This document shows positions 1 to 8,975 of a stretch of 64,000 nt of DNA, one piece after another. This DNA comes from Globodera rostochiensis (taxonomy: Eukaryota; Nematoda; Chromadorea; Rhabditida; Heteroderidae), in assembly GCA_018350325.1 (NCBI GenBank), contig JAEVLN010000016.1:2097682-2161681 (forward strand), given 5' to 3'. The stretch's first letter is position 1. Each line of letters begins with the position of its first letter. A program made the position numbers and the translations under genes. A model generated the notes under the pieces. The model worked only from the letters and a program-made list of their open reading frames with translations, ran no database searches and was not told the origin of the DNA.

Positions 1-620
1 TTAGGATGTGGCCTAAATAGGCAGTTTCCGCAAGCGCAAACCCGCACTTTTTTGCCTTTGCCTTTAGCCCAAATTCTCGAAGTTTCTCGAAAACTAATTG
101 GAGGTGCTGAGTATGTTCCTCGAACGTGGTAGAGGCTATCAAAATATCATCCAAATAAACAAAGACAAAGTCATTGACAAATTGTTCGAGAATTTGGTTC
201 ATGCACCTCTGAAACGTTGCAGGGGCATTCGTTAATCCGAAAGGAAGAACAACGAATTCGTATAAACCCCCCGGGACGGTAAATGCAGTTTTTTGGACGT
301 CTTCCGGTTTGACTTTTAACTGCCAATAACCGGACATTAAATCAAGAACCGAAAAAAATTTCTTATTTCCGAGGTACATTAAAATTTGGTCTATGTTCGG
401 CAATGGGTAAGAATCCTTAACCGTAACCGAATTAACTTTTCTGTAGTCCACGCAAAACCGCAGTGACCCGTCTTTTTTTGCAACCAAAACAACTGGAGAA
501 GCCCATGGGGAATTGGAGGGCCTTATTATTCCGCGGTTCAGATAATCGTTGATCAGCTCGGTGACTGTTGACCTGATGCCAAATGGGATTGGTCTTGGTG
601 CCGTTTTGATAGGTACAGCA
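1..620 (-). other. Reverse transcriptase domain of gag-pol
   Basis: Family blocks appear in order on the minus strand: RGIIRPSNSPWASPVVLV (fingers), DGSLRFCVDYRKVN, LDLMSGYWQLKV with the first catalytic Asp, LPFGLTNAPATFQR, and FVYLDDILIAS with the catalytic Asp pair at 151-146. The closing YLGHIL near position 2 is the typical end of Ty3/Gypsy RT. The domain makes element cDNA from RNA, usually primed by a tRNA. The order and motifs place it in Ty3/Gypsy rather than Copia or LINE. Confidence 0.95.
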
Positions 621-3600
621 TTTCCAGTATTTATTTCGTGCGGGGTTAGATCAGTCTGGCTTAGTTCACTTTCCTCGATGGCCAGAATATCCGAAAATTC
701 CATCCACAAATTTTCCATTTTTATCAATTCTTTAGTTTCTAAAGGACCCGACCTTTCTTTTAGAAGAGAAAGAAGGAGAGAATCGCGCTCTGTTTTGGTC
801 TTCACTGAACAGAGCGTGACTTTGGGGTAGATTAGCGCTTCGAATTCAGTGGGTAAAATTTCACGGTTTGGGTCAAAAATTTTTTCAACCGACTCTGCCC
901 GAGCAATTACTTCACCACTTTTCAGAATTATTGGCTCTGACGACTTATTATGTAATAAAACCTGAATTTTACCGTCGTCCGATTCGACTAGCATCCTCTC
1001 CACAATTCTGCACTGGTGAATTGGCAGTTTCGAAAGATCGATTTTCGTTGGTGCCGACTTTGAGCGATGGACGGAAAGTTTGTCTCCGGCCAGAATGCCC
1101 AACTGCACTAACTCGTGCTCCTCCTGTTCTTTGCTCATCTGTTTGACTTTTTCGAACTCCTCTTCGCAATCCGAACAGTCCAGCGAAATGTTGTCGTTTT
1201 CCATAATATTCTCAATAATATATTTGGAATGGTCTTCTGGATTTGCTAAATTGTTTATTTGCGAATCAATAAATTTCGAGGTAAAAGGCGGTACGATTTG
1301 AAATGCTGAAACGCGAACAGAATTGATTTGGTTCGGGGTTTTATGCGTATCCAGTGCCTTAAATTGAAGAATTTCGCCGGAAAGCGAATTTCCGATGTAA
1401 TACCCGAGAGCGTAAAGAGCACTAGTACCTAAAACAAAGTCATATGAGAAGGGCTCTTGGGTAATAAGGCAGGGGACTTCGCATGTGATTTTTCCTCTGG
1501 TAATCGGCACATTAATGGCCCCGACAATCGAAATGCGCGAACCCGTAAAGGACGTAACTTCAAAAGGAATTTTTGTGCTTCCGGTGTTCGGGTTAAATCC
1601 CCACTCCATCAAATTTGTTCCTTCTGCGCTCGAAATTTTGTGCAGAAATGCCGGATTCACCACATTTGTCTCAGCCCCCGAATCGATTAGTGCTTTCGCC
1701 TTGTTTTCGTCAACCTTTACTTCTACAGAAATGCACTCTGCTGTTTTCGGGATTGCCGGATTTGTTGAGGGAAATTCGGAAGCGTGAGTCGCCAGTAAAT
1801 GGAAAAATTTCTCGCATTCTGAAAGTTCGCACTGGCCTACGAGAGAGACCTTCACCGTAGGGGTTTCCGATTGTTCTCCGACTGGGTTACCGATCACAAT
1901 AGAATTTGCCTGAGGTCTAATATTTGAATTTTTTTGGCCAGAGTTCAGAGGAATTGTGTTGGCACCAGTCCCTTGGATGGGGTAATTTCGGTTTTGATAA
2001 CCACGATTTTGTCCGGGGTTAAATCCAGGTGGTTGGTAATTTTGGTGTTGTGGTAAAAAGTTTGATTGGGGTTGGTTTGAACGTGAGGAATGTTGGGGTT
2101 GATAATTTGGAGACGAATTTTGGTATGGTTCACGGACAGGTGCATACGAAGCACTCCGAAAATTCGGATTATAACGGTTTTGGTGCCAGGGACGCGACCG
2201 GTTCTCAAAATTCGACTGATTTTGCGCTCGGATATCGATTCTGCCGGTGTTTTCCCGCTGCTGAACTTTTCCGCGGTTTTTTCCTTCGATCTGAGCCTGG
2301 GCTTTTTCCGGATCCAGTAAGTTCAGTTTGTTGGCGAGCATAACCATTTCGTCGTAAGTCTGACTCGTTTTGTTCTGACACTCCAAAAATCTCGCCAAAT
2401 CCCTATCGTTTATGTTCAAAACAAAAAATTTCTTTGCAATTTCGTCCAACTGAACATCGTTTATGCCCGTGTACGCGCACCGAACTAACTTTTGAATTCT
2501 GTCCGCGAATTTCGTAATGTCTTCATCCGCGTTTCTCAACCCGAACTGAGTCAATTCCGCAAATGCCGTTGCTTCTTTGTGATCCGTCTCTCTAAGGATA
2601 GACAGAATCTCGGCCTTAATTGTTGAATACGGAGCAGCTTGACCGAATTTGTTGAACGCCATATTTAACGCTTTCAGTGCTTTGCCTTTAAGTTTTGTTC
2701 TCAACGCGTCCATCTTCTTTTCCTCTCTCCACTCTCGAGTGCAGGACTCCATTGTTATAAAGAAGTCGTGGACTGAATCTCTACCCTCTGCGCCGTACAG
2801 AGTCGGCAAATCTTTGATCACACTCGCGTACTGATTTGAGAGAGTGACGCGATGCAATTCTAAAAGCATTTCGGACTGCTGCTCCTGAGCGGTTCTTTGG
2901 GTTGGCCACGGCTGAGGCGCAAGACCAGTCTGAATTTGGTGCGGCACTGCAAATGCCTGGGTTTGGAATTGCGGTTGAACGGGCGGGTGGAATTGGACCG
3001 GAACAAAATTTCCAGCATTTCCAATATTGCCAAAAACAATGTTCTGAGCACGGGGAGCTCCATTTACACCAACGCCTTGCTGCTGTTGGGGCTGATGATT
3101 CACATTCTGTTGGAAGGCAGGAACACCACGAGGAAGTGCTCTGTTCTGACCGGCCACCGGTTGGCGAACAACCGTCTCATTTTGATTAGCAATCTGGTTT
3201 TGTCCGGGCTGTCCCACGATTGGGTTAGCCAAAAATATTGCCCCCTGATGCTCCATTGGATTTTGGACGCCATCATTTCTCCCCAACCGACTCTGACGGT
3301 TTTCAAACGAAACTTGGGGGGAATGATTCCATTGCGGCTGGATGTAAACCAAATTTGGGCCCAAATCATGAACAGGAGATGAAGCGGCCACGGGAAAGCC
3401 GATTGGGTTGGGTTGCTGATTTTGAAGTCCAGAAAACTGTGGGGGGAGCTGATCTCCCCTAACCAAATTTACATTTCTCAAGAAATCGGGGTTTTCGCCG
3501 TGCAGAGCCGCGGGAAGACTCTGGAAGCTTTCATCCCCTCTACGAATTGCCTCCCTATTGGGTCTTAAGTTATATGGGCTTCTGTTCAGGAATTCCAGAC

Positions 3601-3688
3601 TATAGTCGGGATCCTCAATCTCTTCCCTATTCTGATGAACTCCCCAATTTTGTGCCTGCCGAAAAAGATTTTGGTTTCCGTGATTCAT
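1..3688 (-). CDS. Ty3/Gypsy-type retrotransposon gag-pol polyprotein, 3' part beyond window
   Basis: One uninterrupted minus-strand frame of 1229 codons runs from ATG at 3688 off the left edge. An in-frame TAG lies two codons upstream, so this ATG is the first possible start. Residues about 1-280 are rich in Q, N and P. About 285-455 form a helical capsid-like Gag region. About 460-640 are an R/N/Q/G-rich nucleocapsid-like region with no CCHC zinc knuckle. An aspartic protease follows (LIDSGAETN, catalytic Asp at residue 669). An acidic linker leads to reverse transcriptase, with CVDYRKVN, LPFGLTNAPATF and the catalytic YLDD at residues 1178-1181, ending in YLGHIL at the edge. RNase H and integrase would lie to the left. 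Gag and Pol are fused without a frameshift, as in Cer1-like elements. The lack of stops suggests a young, perhaps active copy. The element class is secure; the exact clade is not. Confidence 0.95.
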   Translation of the reverse strand, partial: MNHGNQNLFRQAQNWGVHQNREEIEDPDYSLEFLNRSPYNLRPNREAIRRGDESFQSLPAALHGENPDFLRNVNLVRGDQLPPQFSGLQNQQPNPIGFPVAASSPVHDLGPNLVYIQPQWNHSPQVSFENRQSRLGRNDGVQNPMEHQGAIFLANPIVGQPGQNQIANQNETVVRQPVAGQNRALPRGVPAFQQNVNHQPQQQQGVGVNGAPRAQNIVFGNIGNAGNFVPVQFHPPVQPQFQTQAFAVPHQIQTGLAPQPWPTQRTAQEQQSEMLLELHRVTLSNQYASVIKDLPTLYGAEGRDSVHDFFITMESCTREWREEKKMDALRTKLKGKALKALNMAFNKFGQAAPYSTIKAEILSILRETDHKEATAFAELTQFGLRNADEDITKFADRIQKLVRCAYTGINDVQLDEIAKKFFVLNINDRDLARFLECQNKTSQTYDEMVMLANKLNLLDPEKAQAQIEGKNRGKVQQRENTGRIDIRAQNQSNFENRSRPWHQNRYNPNFRSASYAPVREPYQNSSPNYQPQHSSRSNQPQSNFLPQHQNYQPPGFNPGQNRGYQNRNYPIQGTGANTIPLNSGQKNSNIRPQANSIVIGNPVGEQSETPTVKVSLVGQCELSECEKFFHLLATHASEFPSTNPAIPKTAECISVEVKVDENKAKALIDSGAETNVVNPAFLHKISSAEGTNLMEWGFNPNTGSTKIPFEVTSFTGSRISIVGAINVPITRGKITCEVPCLITQEPFSYDFVLGTSALYALGYYIGNSLSGEILQFKALDTHKTPNQINSVRVSAFQIVPPFTSKFIDSQINNLANPEDHSKYIIENIMENDNISLDCSDCEEEFEKVKQMSKEQEEHELVQLGILAGDKLSVHRSKSAPTKIDLSKLPIHQCRIVERMLVESDDGKIQVLLHNKSSEPIILKSGEVIARAESVEKIFDPNREILPTEFEALIYPKVTLCSVKTKTERDSLLLSLLKERSGPLETKELIKMENLWMEFSDILAIEESELSQTDLTPHEINTGNAVPIKTAPRPIPFGIRSTVTELINDYLNRGIIRPSNSPWASPVVLVAKKDGSLRFCVDYRKVNSVTVKDSYPLPNIDQILMYLGNKKFFSVLDLMSGYWQLKVKPEDVQKTAFTVPGGLYEFVVLPFGLTNAPATFQRCMNQILEQFVNDFVFVYLDDILIASTTFEEHTQHLQLVFEKLREFGLKAKAKKCGFALAETAYLGHIL
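1300..1800 (-). other. Retropepsin-like aspartic protease domain of gag-pol
   Basis: The active-site triad is read in frame as D-S-G at 1684-1676, inside ALIDSGAETNVV, the usual beta-strand context of retroelement proteases. The stretch further along includes FVLGTSALYALGY, which resembles the second conserved hydrophobic-Gly element of the family. The domain would cut the Gag-Pol chain into mature proteins inside particles. Domain limits are estimates; the catalytic motif is seen directly. Confidence 0.85.
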
Positions 3689-3708
3689 TCTCCACTACTT
3701 TTCCCAAT

Positions 3709-4083
3709 TTATTGATTAATGAAAAAAACAAACTTTGGTAGAGTACAGCGCTTTCTTGCGAGAGGCGTGGGTACAAGGTCCACCACGTCGGACTTTTCGG
3801 GGTTTCCGGGAGTCAGGCCCTTCACACTAATTCCGCTTCTTTTAAAAGACGCTTTACTTTCCAAACCAAAATGAAAACAATTGCAATACAAACAGCGGAG
3901 GATATTTCCAAAGTGACGAACAATAATATAATCGATGAATAAACTATCAAGAAGGAAATTGGACTCAAAAACAAAAGTCTCCAACGCCAGTGAAGCGATA
4001 GGATAAGAATAAAAAACGATGTGAAGAGATTTAAAAAAGCCCGATGAGAGAGGGAACACTAAAAAATGGGTTACAAGGTCCAC
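3709..4083 (-). other. Open frame in the leader/LTR region upstream of gag
   Basis: A 124-codon minus-strand frame, starting with GTG, ends 20 bp before the gag ATG. It is rich in F, L, I and S and matches no family I recognise. Its first and last parts both contain V-D-L-V, because the underlying DNA repeat TACAAGGTCCAC occurs at 3772-3783 and again at 4072-4083. The frame probably falls in untranslated leader or LTR DNA and may have no coding role. A small leader peptide remains possible. Confidence 0.2.
3772..4083. repeat. 12-bp direct repeat TACAAGGTCCAC, 300 bp apart, in the presumed 5' LTR/leader
   Basis: TACAAGGTCCAC is present at 3772-3783 and 4072-4083, each preceded by GGGT or GGGTT. 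Both lie just upstream of gag on the element strand. The repeat may mark an internal duplication of the LTR or a primer-site-like motif. LTR limits cannot be set because the 3' LTR is outside the window. Confidence 0.4.
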
Positions 4084-4153
4084 TTGGCGAAATGTAAAAA
4101 AGGTGAAATATGAATATCGGGCGGAGTCCTACAAAATAGCATATGTTTGGATA

Positions 4154-4160
4154 TTTTATA
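4154..4160 (-). promoter_or_regulatory. Possible TATA box of the retroelement
   Basis: TATAAAA is read on the minus strand about 470 bp upstream of the gag ATG. That is a plausible place for the LTR promoter. In DNA this AT-rich such a match is weak evidence, so only the position relative to gag supports it. Confidence 0.2.
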
Positions 4161-4164
4161 AACG

Positions 4165-4480
4165 TTAGTGTGCCTTTGTAATTTAATAAGTTAATAATAT
4201 ATTTTCTCAAATATTGTAATTGGCATAAAGTAAATTAATAGTGTGTCTATTAAATCGTTTAGCTTACATAATTATCTTAAATTAACATTTTTAAGCTTTT
4301 TAATTCTAGTTAAGTTATTTATGCTTCGTAATGTTTATTTTGTAAATTGCTAAGAGTTTTTTAATTAAATATTGTTTTAATTTATAACCTTCTAATTTTA
4401 CTCTTTGTTAAAACGTTTAAAAAATGCTATCCTTTCGATTAAATGACTATTTCCTCTTGCTGCACGGGTGGTCGAATATC
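4165..4480. other. AT-rich intergenic DNA, nothing recognised
   Basis: Low-complexity AT-rich sequence between the retroelement leader and the next transposon. It could hold the outer part of the 5' LTR, but no TG...CA boundary or target duplication could be assigned. Confidence 0.4.
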
Positions 4481-4488
4481 TTAATCAG

Positions 4489-5047
4489 TAGGGCGTGTAA
4501 TTATATGCACATAAAATCTTGAAATATGCGCATAAAATATGCACCAAAAATTGCAAAATATGCACATAAAATGAAAAAATATGCACATAAATTTTTCCAA
4601 ATTCAATATAAATTCCGCAAATCACGAAAAAGTCAATTTTTAGGGGTGCATTTTTGAAAATTTTTAAAAAGTCTATTTTAGGGGTGCATTTTTTGAAAAT
4701 TTTTAAAAAATCATTCTTTGGGGTCATTTTTTGAAAAAGTCGATCTTTAGGGGTATATTTTTCGTTTTTATTGCATTTTTGTTAAGGAATTTTTGAAAAA
4801 TGGCGAAATATGGATAAAAATGGCAAAAATGCCAAAATATGCACATAAAATATGCACATAAATAGCGAAATATGCACAAATATGCAAATATGCACATAAA
4901 TCGCAAAATATGCAAAAATATGCAAAATATGCACATGGAAATGCGTTCTAGAAGCTTCAAACCAAGCTAAAAACACATTTTTCGTGCGTTTCAGACCGTT
5001 CCAAGTTCAGGAAAAAAATATGCATATGCATATAATTACACGCCCTA
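4489..5047. mobile_element. Complete hAT-type MITE with 21-bp terminal inverted repeats
   Basis: The left end begins TAGGGCGTGTAATTATATGC and the right end is its exact reverse complement, 21 bp in all (4489-4509 and 5027-5047). The flanks are an exact 8-bp direct repeat, TTAATCAG (4481-4488 and 5048-5055). A TAGGG terminus plus an 8-bp duplication is the hAT signature. The 559-bp element codes for nothing. Its interior contains two tandem families: many copies of TATGCACATAAA near both ends, and about four ~43-bp units containing AGGGGTGCATTTTT (about 4628-4760). It would be moved by a hAT transposase supplied elsewhere. The perfect ends suggest recent insertion. Confidence 0.92.
4628..4760. 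repeat. Tandem ~43-bp units inside the MITE
   Basis: About four diverged copies of a unit reading roughly TTTTAGGGGTGCATTTTTGA followed by AAATTTTTAAAAAGTC. They form the core of the hAT-type MITE and are flanked by the TATGCACATAAA repeats. Confidence 0.7.
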
Positions 5048-5308
5048 TTAATCAGTGGAGACGCGATGTGAAGTGTCTTATTATTTAGAATTTTAATGAA
5101 TTGAATATTTTTATGTGCTATCAAATACATATATTAGCATTATATTTTTCAAACAAAATTATTTATTCATTTTGATTATGTTTCAGTTTCTTGTTTAAAA
5201 TTTTCTTATGGAATTATAATTTAAAGGGAAAAGTTTAATATGAGGTTTATTAACTTCTATTTTCATAAACAGTTTCGGTTATTTACACCTTTTAATTTTT
5301 ATTTTTTA

Positions 5309-5443
5309 TCATATGTATTTTCTTTTATTATTGGCATTATCGCGTAAGAAATCATCCAGTTTTGTGGTGTCCTTGTCCATTGCTTTGTTCACGACGAAAT
5401 TGGTCTTAACATGTTGAGTGAGCCAATTAGTGTTCGAAAATAA
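5309..5443 (-). CDS. Exon-like island, unknown protein
   Basis: A 44-codon open stretch whose central part, NWLTQHVKTNFVV then NKAMDKDTTKLDDFL, has balanced charged and hydrophobic composition unlike the surrounding AT-rich DNA. There is no start codon at its head, and TAG directly precedes it. It would therefore be an internal exon, possibly after the acceptor CTTAG. No clear GT donor follows the GC-rich part. The same DNA is also open on the plus strand, so strand and boundaries are uncertain. No family is recognised. Confidence 0.25.
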   Translation of the reverse strand, partial: LFSNTNWLTQHVKTNFVVNKAMDKDTTKLDDFLRDNANNKRKYI

Positions 5444-6832
5444 CTAAGATTTTCTCACCATTTAGTGGAAATTCTTAAATTTTCATTAACAAATGCATCT
5501 TTTTGTTATGAATTGAAAACACGTTAATCGCACATTTGTATTTAATAACGTTACCATTCGGTAAACAAGATAGCAAAATGCTCTTTTTGGCTCTACTTCA
5601 TTTATTTTATAATTCTTGATTGTTTTTATTTCTACACCTTTACGCATATATATTAAATCATATGCTTTTATGACATTCCTACGCCATTTTCTAAATTACA
5701 AAATAATGTCTTATGCATCCTCCGAACTTTTGACTGAGTTAAATGATTTAGTATTTTATTATCATCATTTAACATCACTAGATTTCTACTTTGATGCTTA
5801 AATTTTGTAGAGAATTTTGGTTTATTTTGGTGTTCAAAATCGCACTTACTTGCGATTTTTAGCACATTTCCCGTTTTAATACTTTGATTTAAACCGGATA
5901 ATTTAATTCCATACTCTTGATGTATTGACATTGTTTAAAATTTCTTTTATGTTATTTTACAATAGATTCGGTTGAAAAAAAAATTAATTAATATTCCTTT
6001 TGAAGCAAACTTTAAATGATTTGTATTTTTCAAAGCTCTCTCCTTATTTATATTTTTTAATTAATTAATGCTTATAACGTCAATGTAAACGCGTTTTCTT
6101 TAATCAGTTTAAAGACATTTTATTACTTTAGTCATATTTGTACCCGTTTTTTGATAAGAAATTTTTTAAAATTTCTTTTATCGATTTTTTTGCTGAAATC
6201 TAGATTTTAGACAATATTTTATTTAACTTGCATTAAAGGATTTTTTCAAATTGTAATTGTCATATTCTCAATACAAACATTGTAAGTAACCAAGGCATTT
6301 GTATGTTAAGATTTAAATCTTTTAAATTATTTTTATTCCGGTAATTTTAAGTAGCATTTTTATTTTTTCAATTATATTTATTTGATATAACCGCTACTTT
6401 ATTTAATAAGCTTTTTATGAATTATATCTTGGTGAATAAAATTGCCTTACAAATTAAGACCAAAATATTATTTTGTTTTTAATTTAATACTTTTTACATT
6501 TTCAAGAGTTAAATTTATATAAATTTTAATTAATAGATATATTATTTATTTTTAATAGAACAACAAGACACTAAATATTACAAATTCGGTTGCGTTTTTT
6601 AAATTATAAGTAATTATTGATTCAATTTCGTCCTTTTGTTTTATTTTGTTTTCACTCCAGCTTATCAAAAATCGAATTCTAGCAATTGGTTAAAATTTTT
6701 TCAATGTTATTAAGAATAAAAGAAATATTTAAATCAGTTTTAATAATTAATAAAATAAACTTTTGATTGCATCATTTAAAATCTCTTAGATTTTCTTCGA
6801 TGTTGTCAAAATCTTGTGATGACTGCTTGTGG

Positions 6833-6958
6833 CTATATTAATTCTAAAATTTTAAGGGAGTATTTATATTTCCACAGTTGAATCTGTTCACAAAATTCAA
6901 ATGCAGCCAAAGCAAGGGTGTGGCCAGCCTCGTGGACTGCCGTAATTGTTAAAATTGT
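6833..6958 (-). CDS. Exon-like island with HEAGH zinc-binding motif (metalloprotease-like)
   Basis: The 41-codon minus frame contains TAVHEAGHTLALAAFEF, with HEAGH at 6934-6920. HEXXH is the zinc-binding motif of gluzincin metalloproteases. The form VHEAGHTL most resembles the FtsH/AAA (M41) context, in which two His bind zinc and Glu is catalytic. The third zinc ligand and the AAA domain are not visible. No AG acceptor abuts the frame except CAG just before the TCCACGAG stretch. It lies between two other minus-strand islands and may share a gene with them. A chance HEXXH match cannot be excluded. Confidence 0.35.
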   Translation of the reverse strand, partial: TILTITAVHEAGHTLALAAFEFCEQIQLWKYKYSLKILELI

Positions 6959-7107
6959 TTAATTCAATAACTTTTTTTTCATCGATTTATTGGAAAAAAC
7001 TTTCTGTCGCATATTTATTGTAATCACTATTTTTCTAGGACTTTAAATTCATTCATTTTCATCTAATTACAATATTTATAGTTTTTTAACATCAAAATTT
7101 ATAAATA

Positions 7108-7224
7108 TTAATTCTGTTTTTGTTTCATATCTTTGAGGTTAAGCCCAATGGAATCGGCCACAATGTGGGTAGTTGGCAAGCTATGTATTAAATGAAATTT
7201 TGAGCGATTCTTGGCCCCTCCGCG
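7108..7224 (-). CDS. Exon-like island, unknown protein
   Basis: A 38-codon open minus-strand stretch with the GC-richer core LPTTHIVADSIGLNLKDM. The core is preceded by CATAG, a possible 3' splice site. It has the same strand and spacing as the HEAGH island about 200 bp downstream, so both could belong to one split gene. No clear donor is seen after the core, and no family is recognised. Confidence 0.25.
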   Translation of the reverse strand, partial: RGGAKNRSKFHLIHSLPTTHIVADSIGLNLKDMKQKQN

Positions 7225-8374
7225 TTAAAATTATGCTTTATTATTTTTTTTAGTAAATATTTAAATATAGATTAATATATTGGCATACTTTTGATATCAA
7301 TCATTGCGCATCTAGTAATTTTTTATAAAATGCATATTTTTTATTTGATTAATTTGTTTTCATTCAATTGATTTAGTAGCAGAAATATTTGGGTTTGTAG
7401 GTAATTAATTTCTTATAAAAAAATTTTTTTAAACATTAAATAACTTTAAAAATTCAAAGCCTAAGCACCCTATCAAAAATAAAATGATCAACGTTTGTTA
7501 AAAAAAGAATAAAAGAATGGAAGTTCTCATATAAATTATTTTAAAATATAGTGATTGAGCTTCAAAAATCATTGGTACACAAATTTAATTACATTTAAAT
7601 CTTTTTAAATAAAATACAAAAATTTGGTCAATTATTCGCAACCAAGAAAATTATTACCGTATAACCTAAATGCGGGGGCCCGATAAATAATTTTTAAAGC
7701 AATAAATTACTTAATAAATACCCAAAAAAACGTTTAAATCATAAAGAAAATTATCCATGATATATGTGTAAAAAAATACAAAGGTTATACGAATTGATTT
7801 TCGAGCAAAACTAAAGAAATCGAGTATATCACGAATAAAATGTACAACAAATAAACAATGACTTTTGAATTAATTAATTTAGCAAACATTATAATTATAA
7901 CTAACTGTCTATATGAATGCCACGATACAACGATTGGGTAGAGGTCAAGATTTAAATTTGATTATAAAAAATATTCACACATTTGTAAAATTGATACACA
8001 CTGTTATCATAAATTTAACACAAAAATCAAACAATGCTAAATCGACAAGAATTTATAATAAATGTAATTTGATTGAAAGTGTCATGGTTTATTTAGTAAT
8101 ACTTTTCCAAAAATAAAAAAGTATTTTATAAATCATTTAATTTTAATAAATGTTTTTATTTAATTCAAAAGTTATTTTTGATTTTAAATGAAATACAAAT
8201 GCATACAAATATACTACATATAAAAGAAAATCCAAAAACTCTAAATAACCTCCAGTACAGAATGCCTATTTTTAGTAAAAATTTGAATTCAAAATAATTT
8301 TGATGAAAATGATAAATTATTCAACAAAATGGGTTCGACCAAGCATTCAAGCGTCCGAACTTATACGTAAGTAT

Positions 8375-8975
8375 CAGGGATGTCGATATAGTCTCCTCAA
8401 AATACGATATACGATATTTACGATACACTAAAATACGATACGATTTTTTTTACGATACCTGATACGGCCAAAATTACGTTCGCAATGAAAATGCACCTTT
8501 TTTTGAGAATTCTGCTTCATTTCTGCTGGAGGGGGGAGGTGTCGGCGGTGCTGATAGGCATGAGAAAATTTTGAATTTTTGCCTCAATTTGTTATGATTT
8601 TAAACCGAAATTTTAAAAATACGGTACTTTTTAAAGGGTTTTAGGCAGGCGCGTATGCAGGGGGCAGGGGTAAGGGCATGCCCCCCCCCCCCGAAATGTT
8701 TTTTGAGAAAAACCCCATAGGGGGGACCCTTTTGTTTTGCAAAATTCGTAATTTTGGGACATATTTTCTTAACAGATTTCGTCAAAATCTTCAAATTTTT
8801 CCCCGGCGGCGCCTATCGGCACCGCCGGACCCTCGCATTCATAAAAACTTAAAAAAAAAGAGTACAGAATTTTTAAATTTTGGTTGAAAATCTCATAACA
8901 AATTGAGTCAAAAATTCAAAATGGCACCGCCGACCCCCCTCCCAAATCTGGGGTCTCAAAAATTACGATACGCGT
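8375..8975. mobile_element. Truncated hAT-type element with ACGATAC clusters and an internal foldback
   Basis: The left end, CAGGGATGTCGATATAG, resembles hAT termini. It is followed by a cluster of ACGATA/ACGATAC motifs (about 8399-8466). One more copy lies at the far side (about 8964). The interior is a long imperfect inverted repeat: 8528-8640 pairs with about 8855-8945, including GTCGGCGGTG against CACCGCCGAC and CTCAATTTGTTATGA against its complement. The loop holds a C12 run (8681-8692). No matching right terminus or 8-bp duplication was found, so the right end appears lost. Confidence 0.55.
8528..8945. repeat. Long imperfect inverted repeat (foldback)
   Basis: Arms of roughly 90-110 bases, separated by about 215 bases, can be aligned by eye with small indels. 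Transcripts crossing it could form a hairpin. It is nested inside the ACGATAC element and may be a second insertion. Confidence 0.65.

Larger units (their letters stand above)
5056..8374. other. AT-rich stretch with three minus-strand exon-like islands
   Basis: Mostly A/T-rich DNA without long frames. Three GC-richer islands stand out, at 5309-5443, 6833-6958 and 7108-7224, all best read on the minus strand and listed separately. A small island at 8325-8366 (Q-N-G-F-D-Q-A-F-K-R-P-N-L-Y) is followed by GTAAGT, a good 5' splice site. Nothing else is recognised. Confidence 0.4.

Noticed and set aside
549..3741. Many plus-strand and alternative minus-strand open frames across the first 3.7 kb
   Set aside because: They are antisense or shifted readings of the continuous gag-pol frame, which carries the protease and RT motifs.
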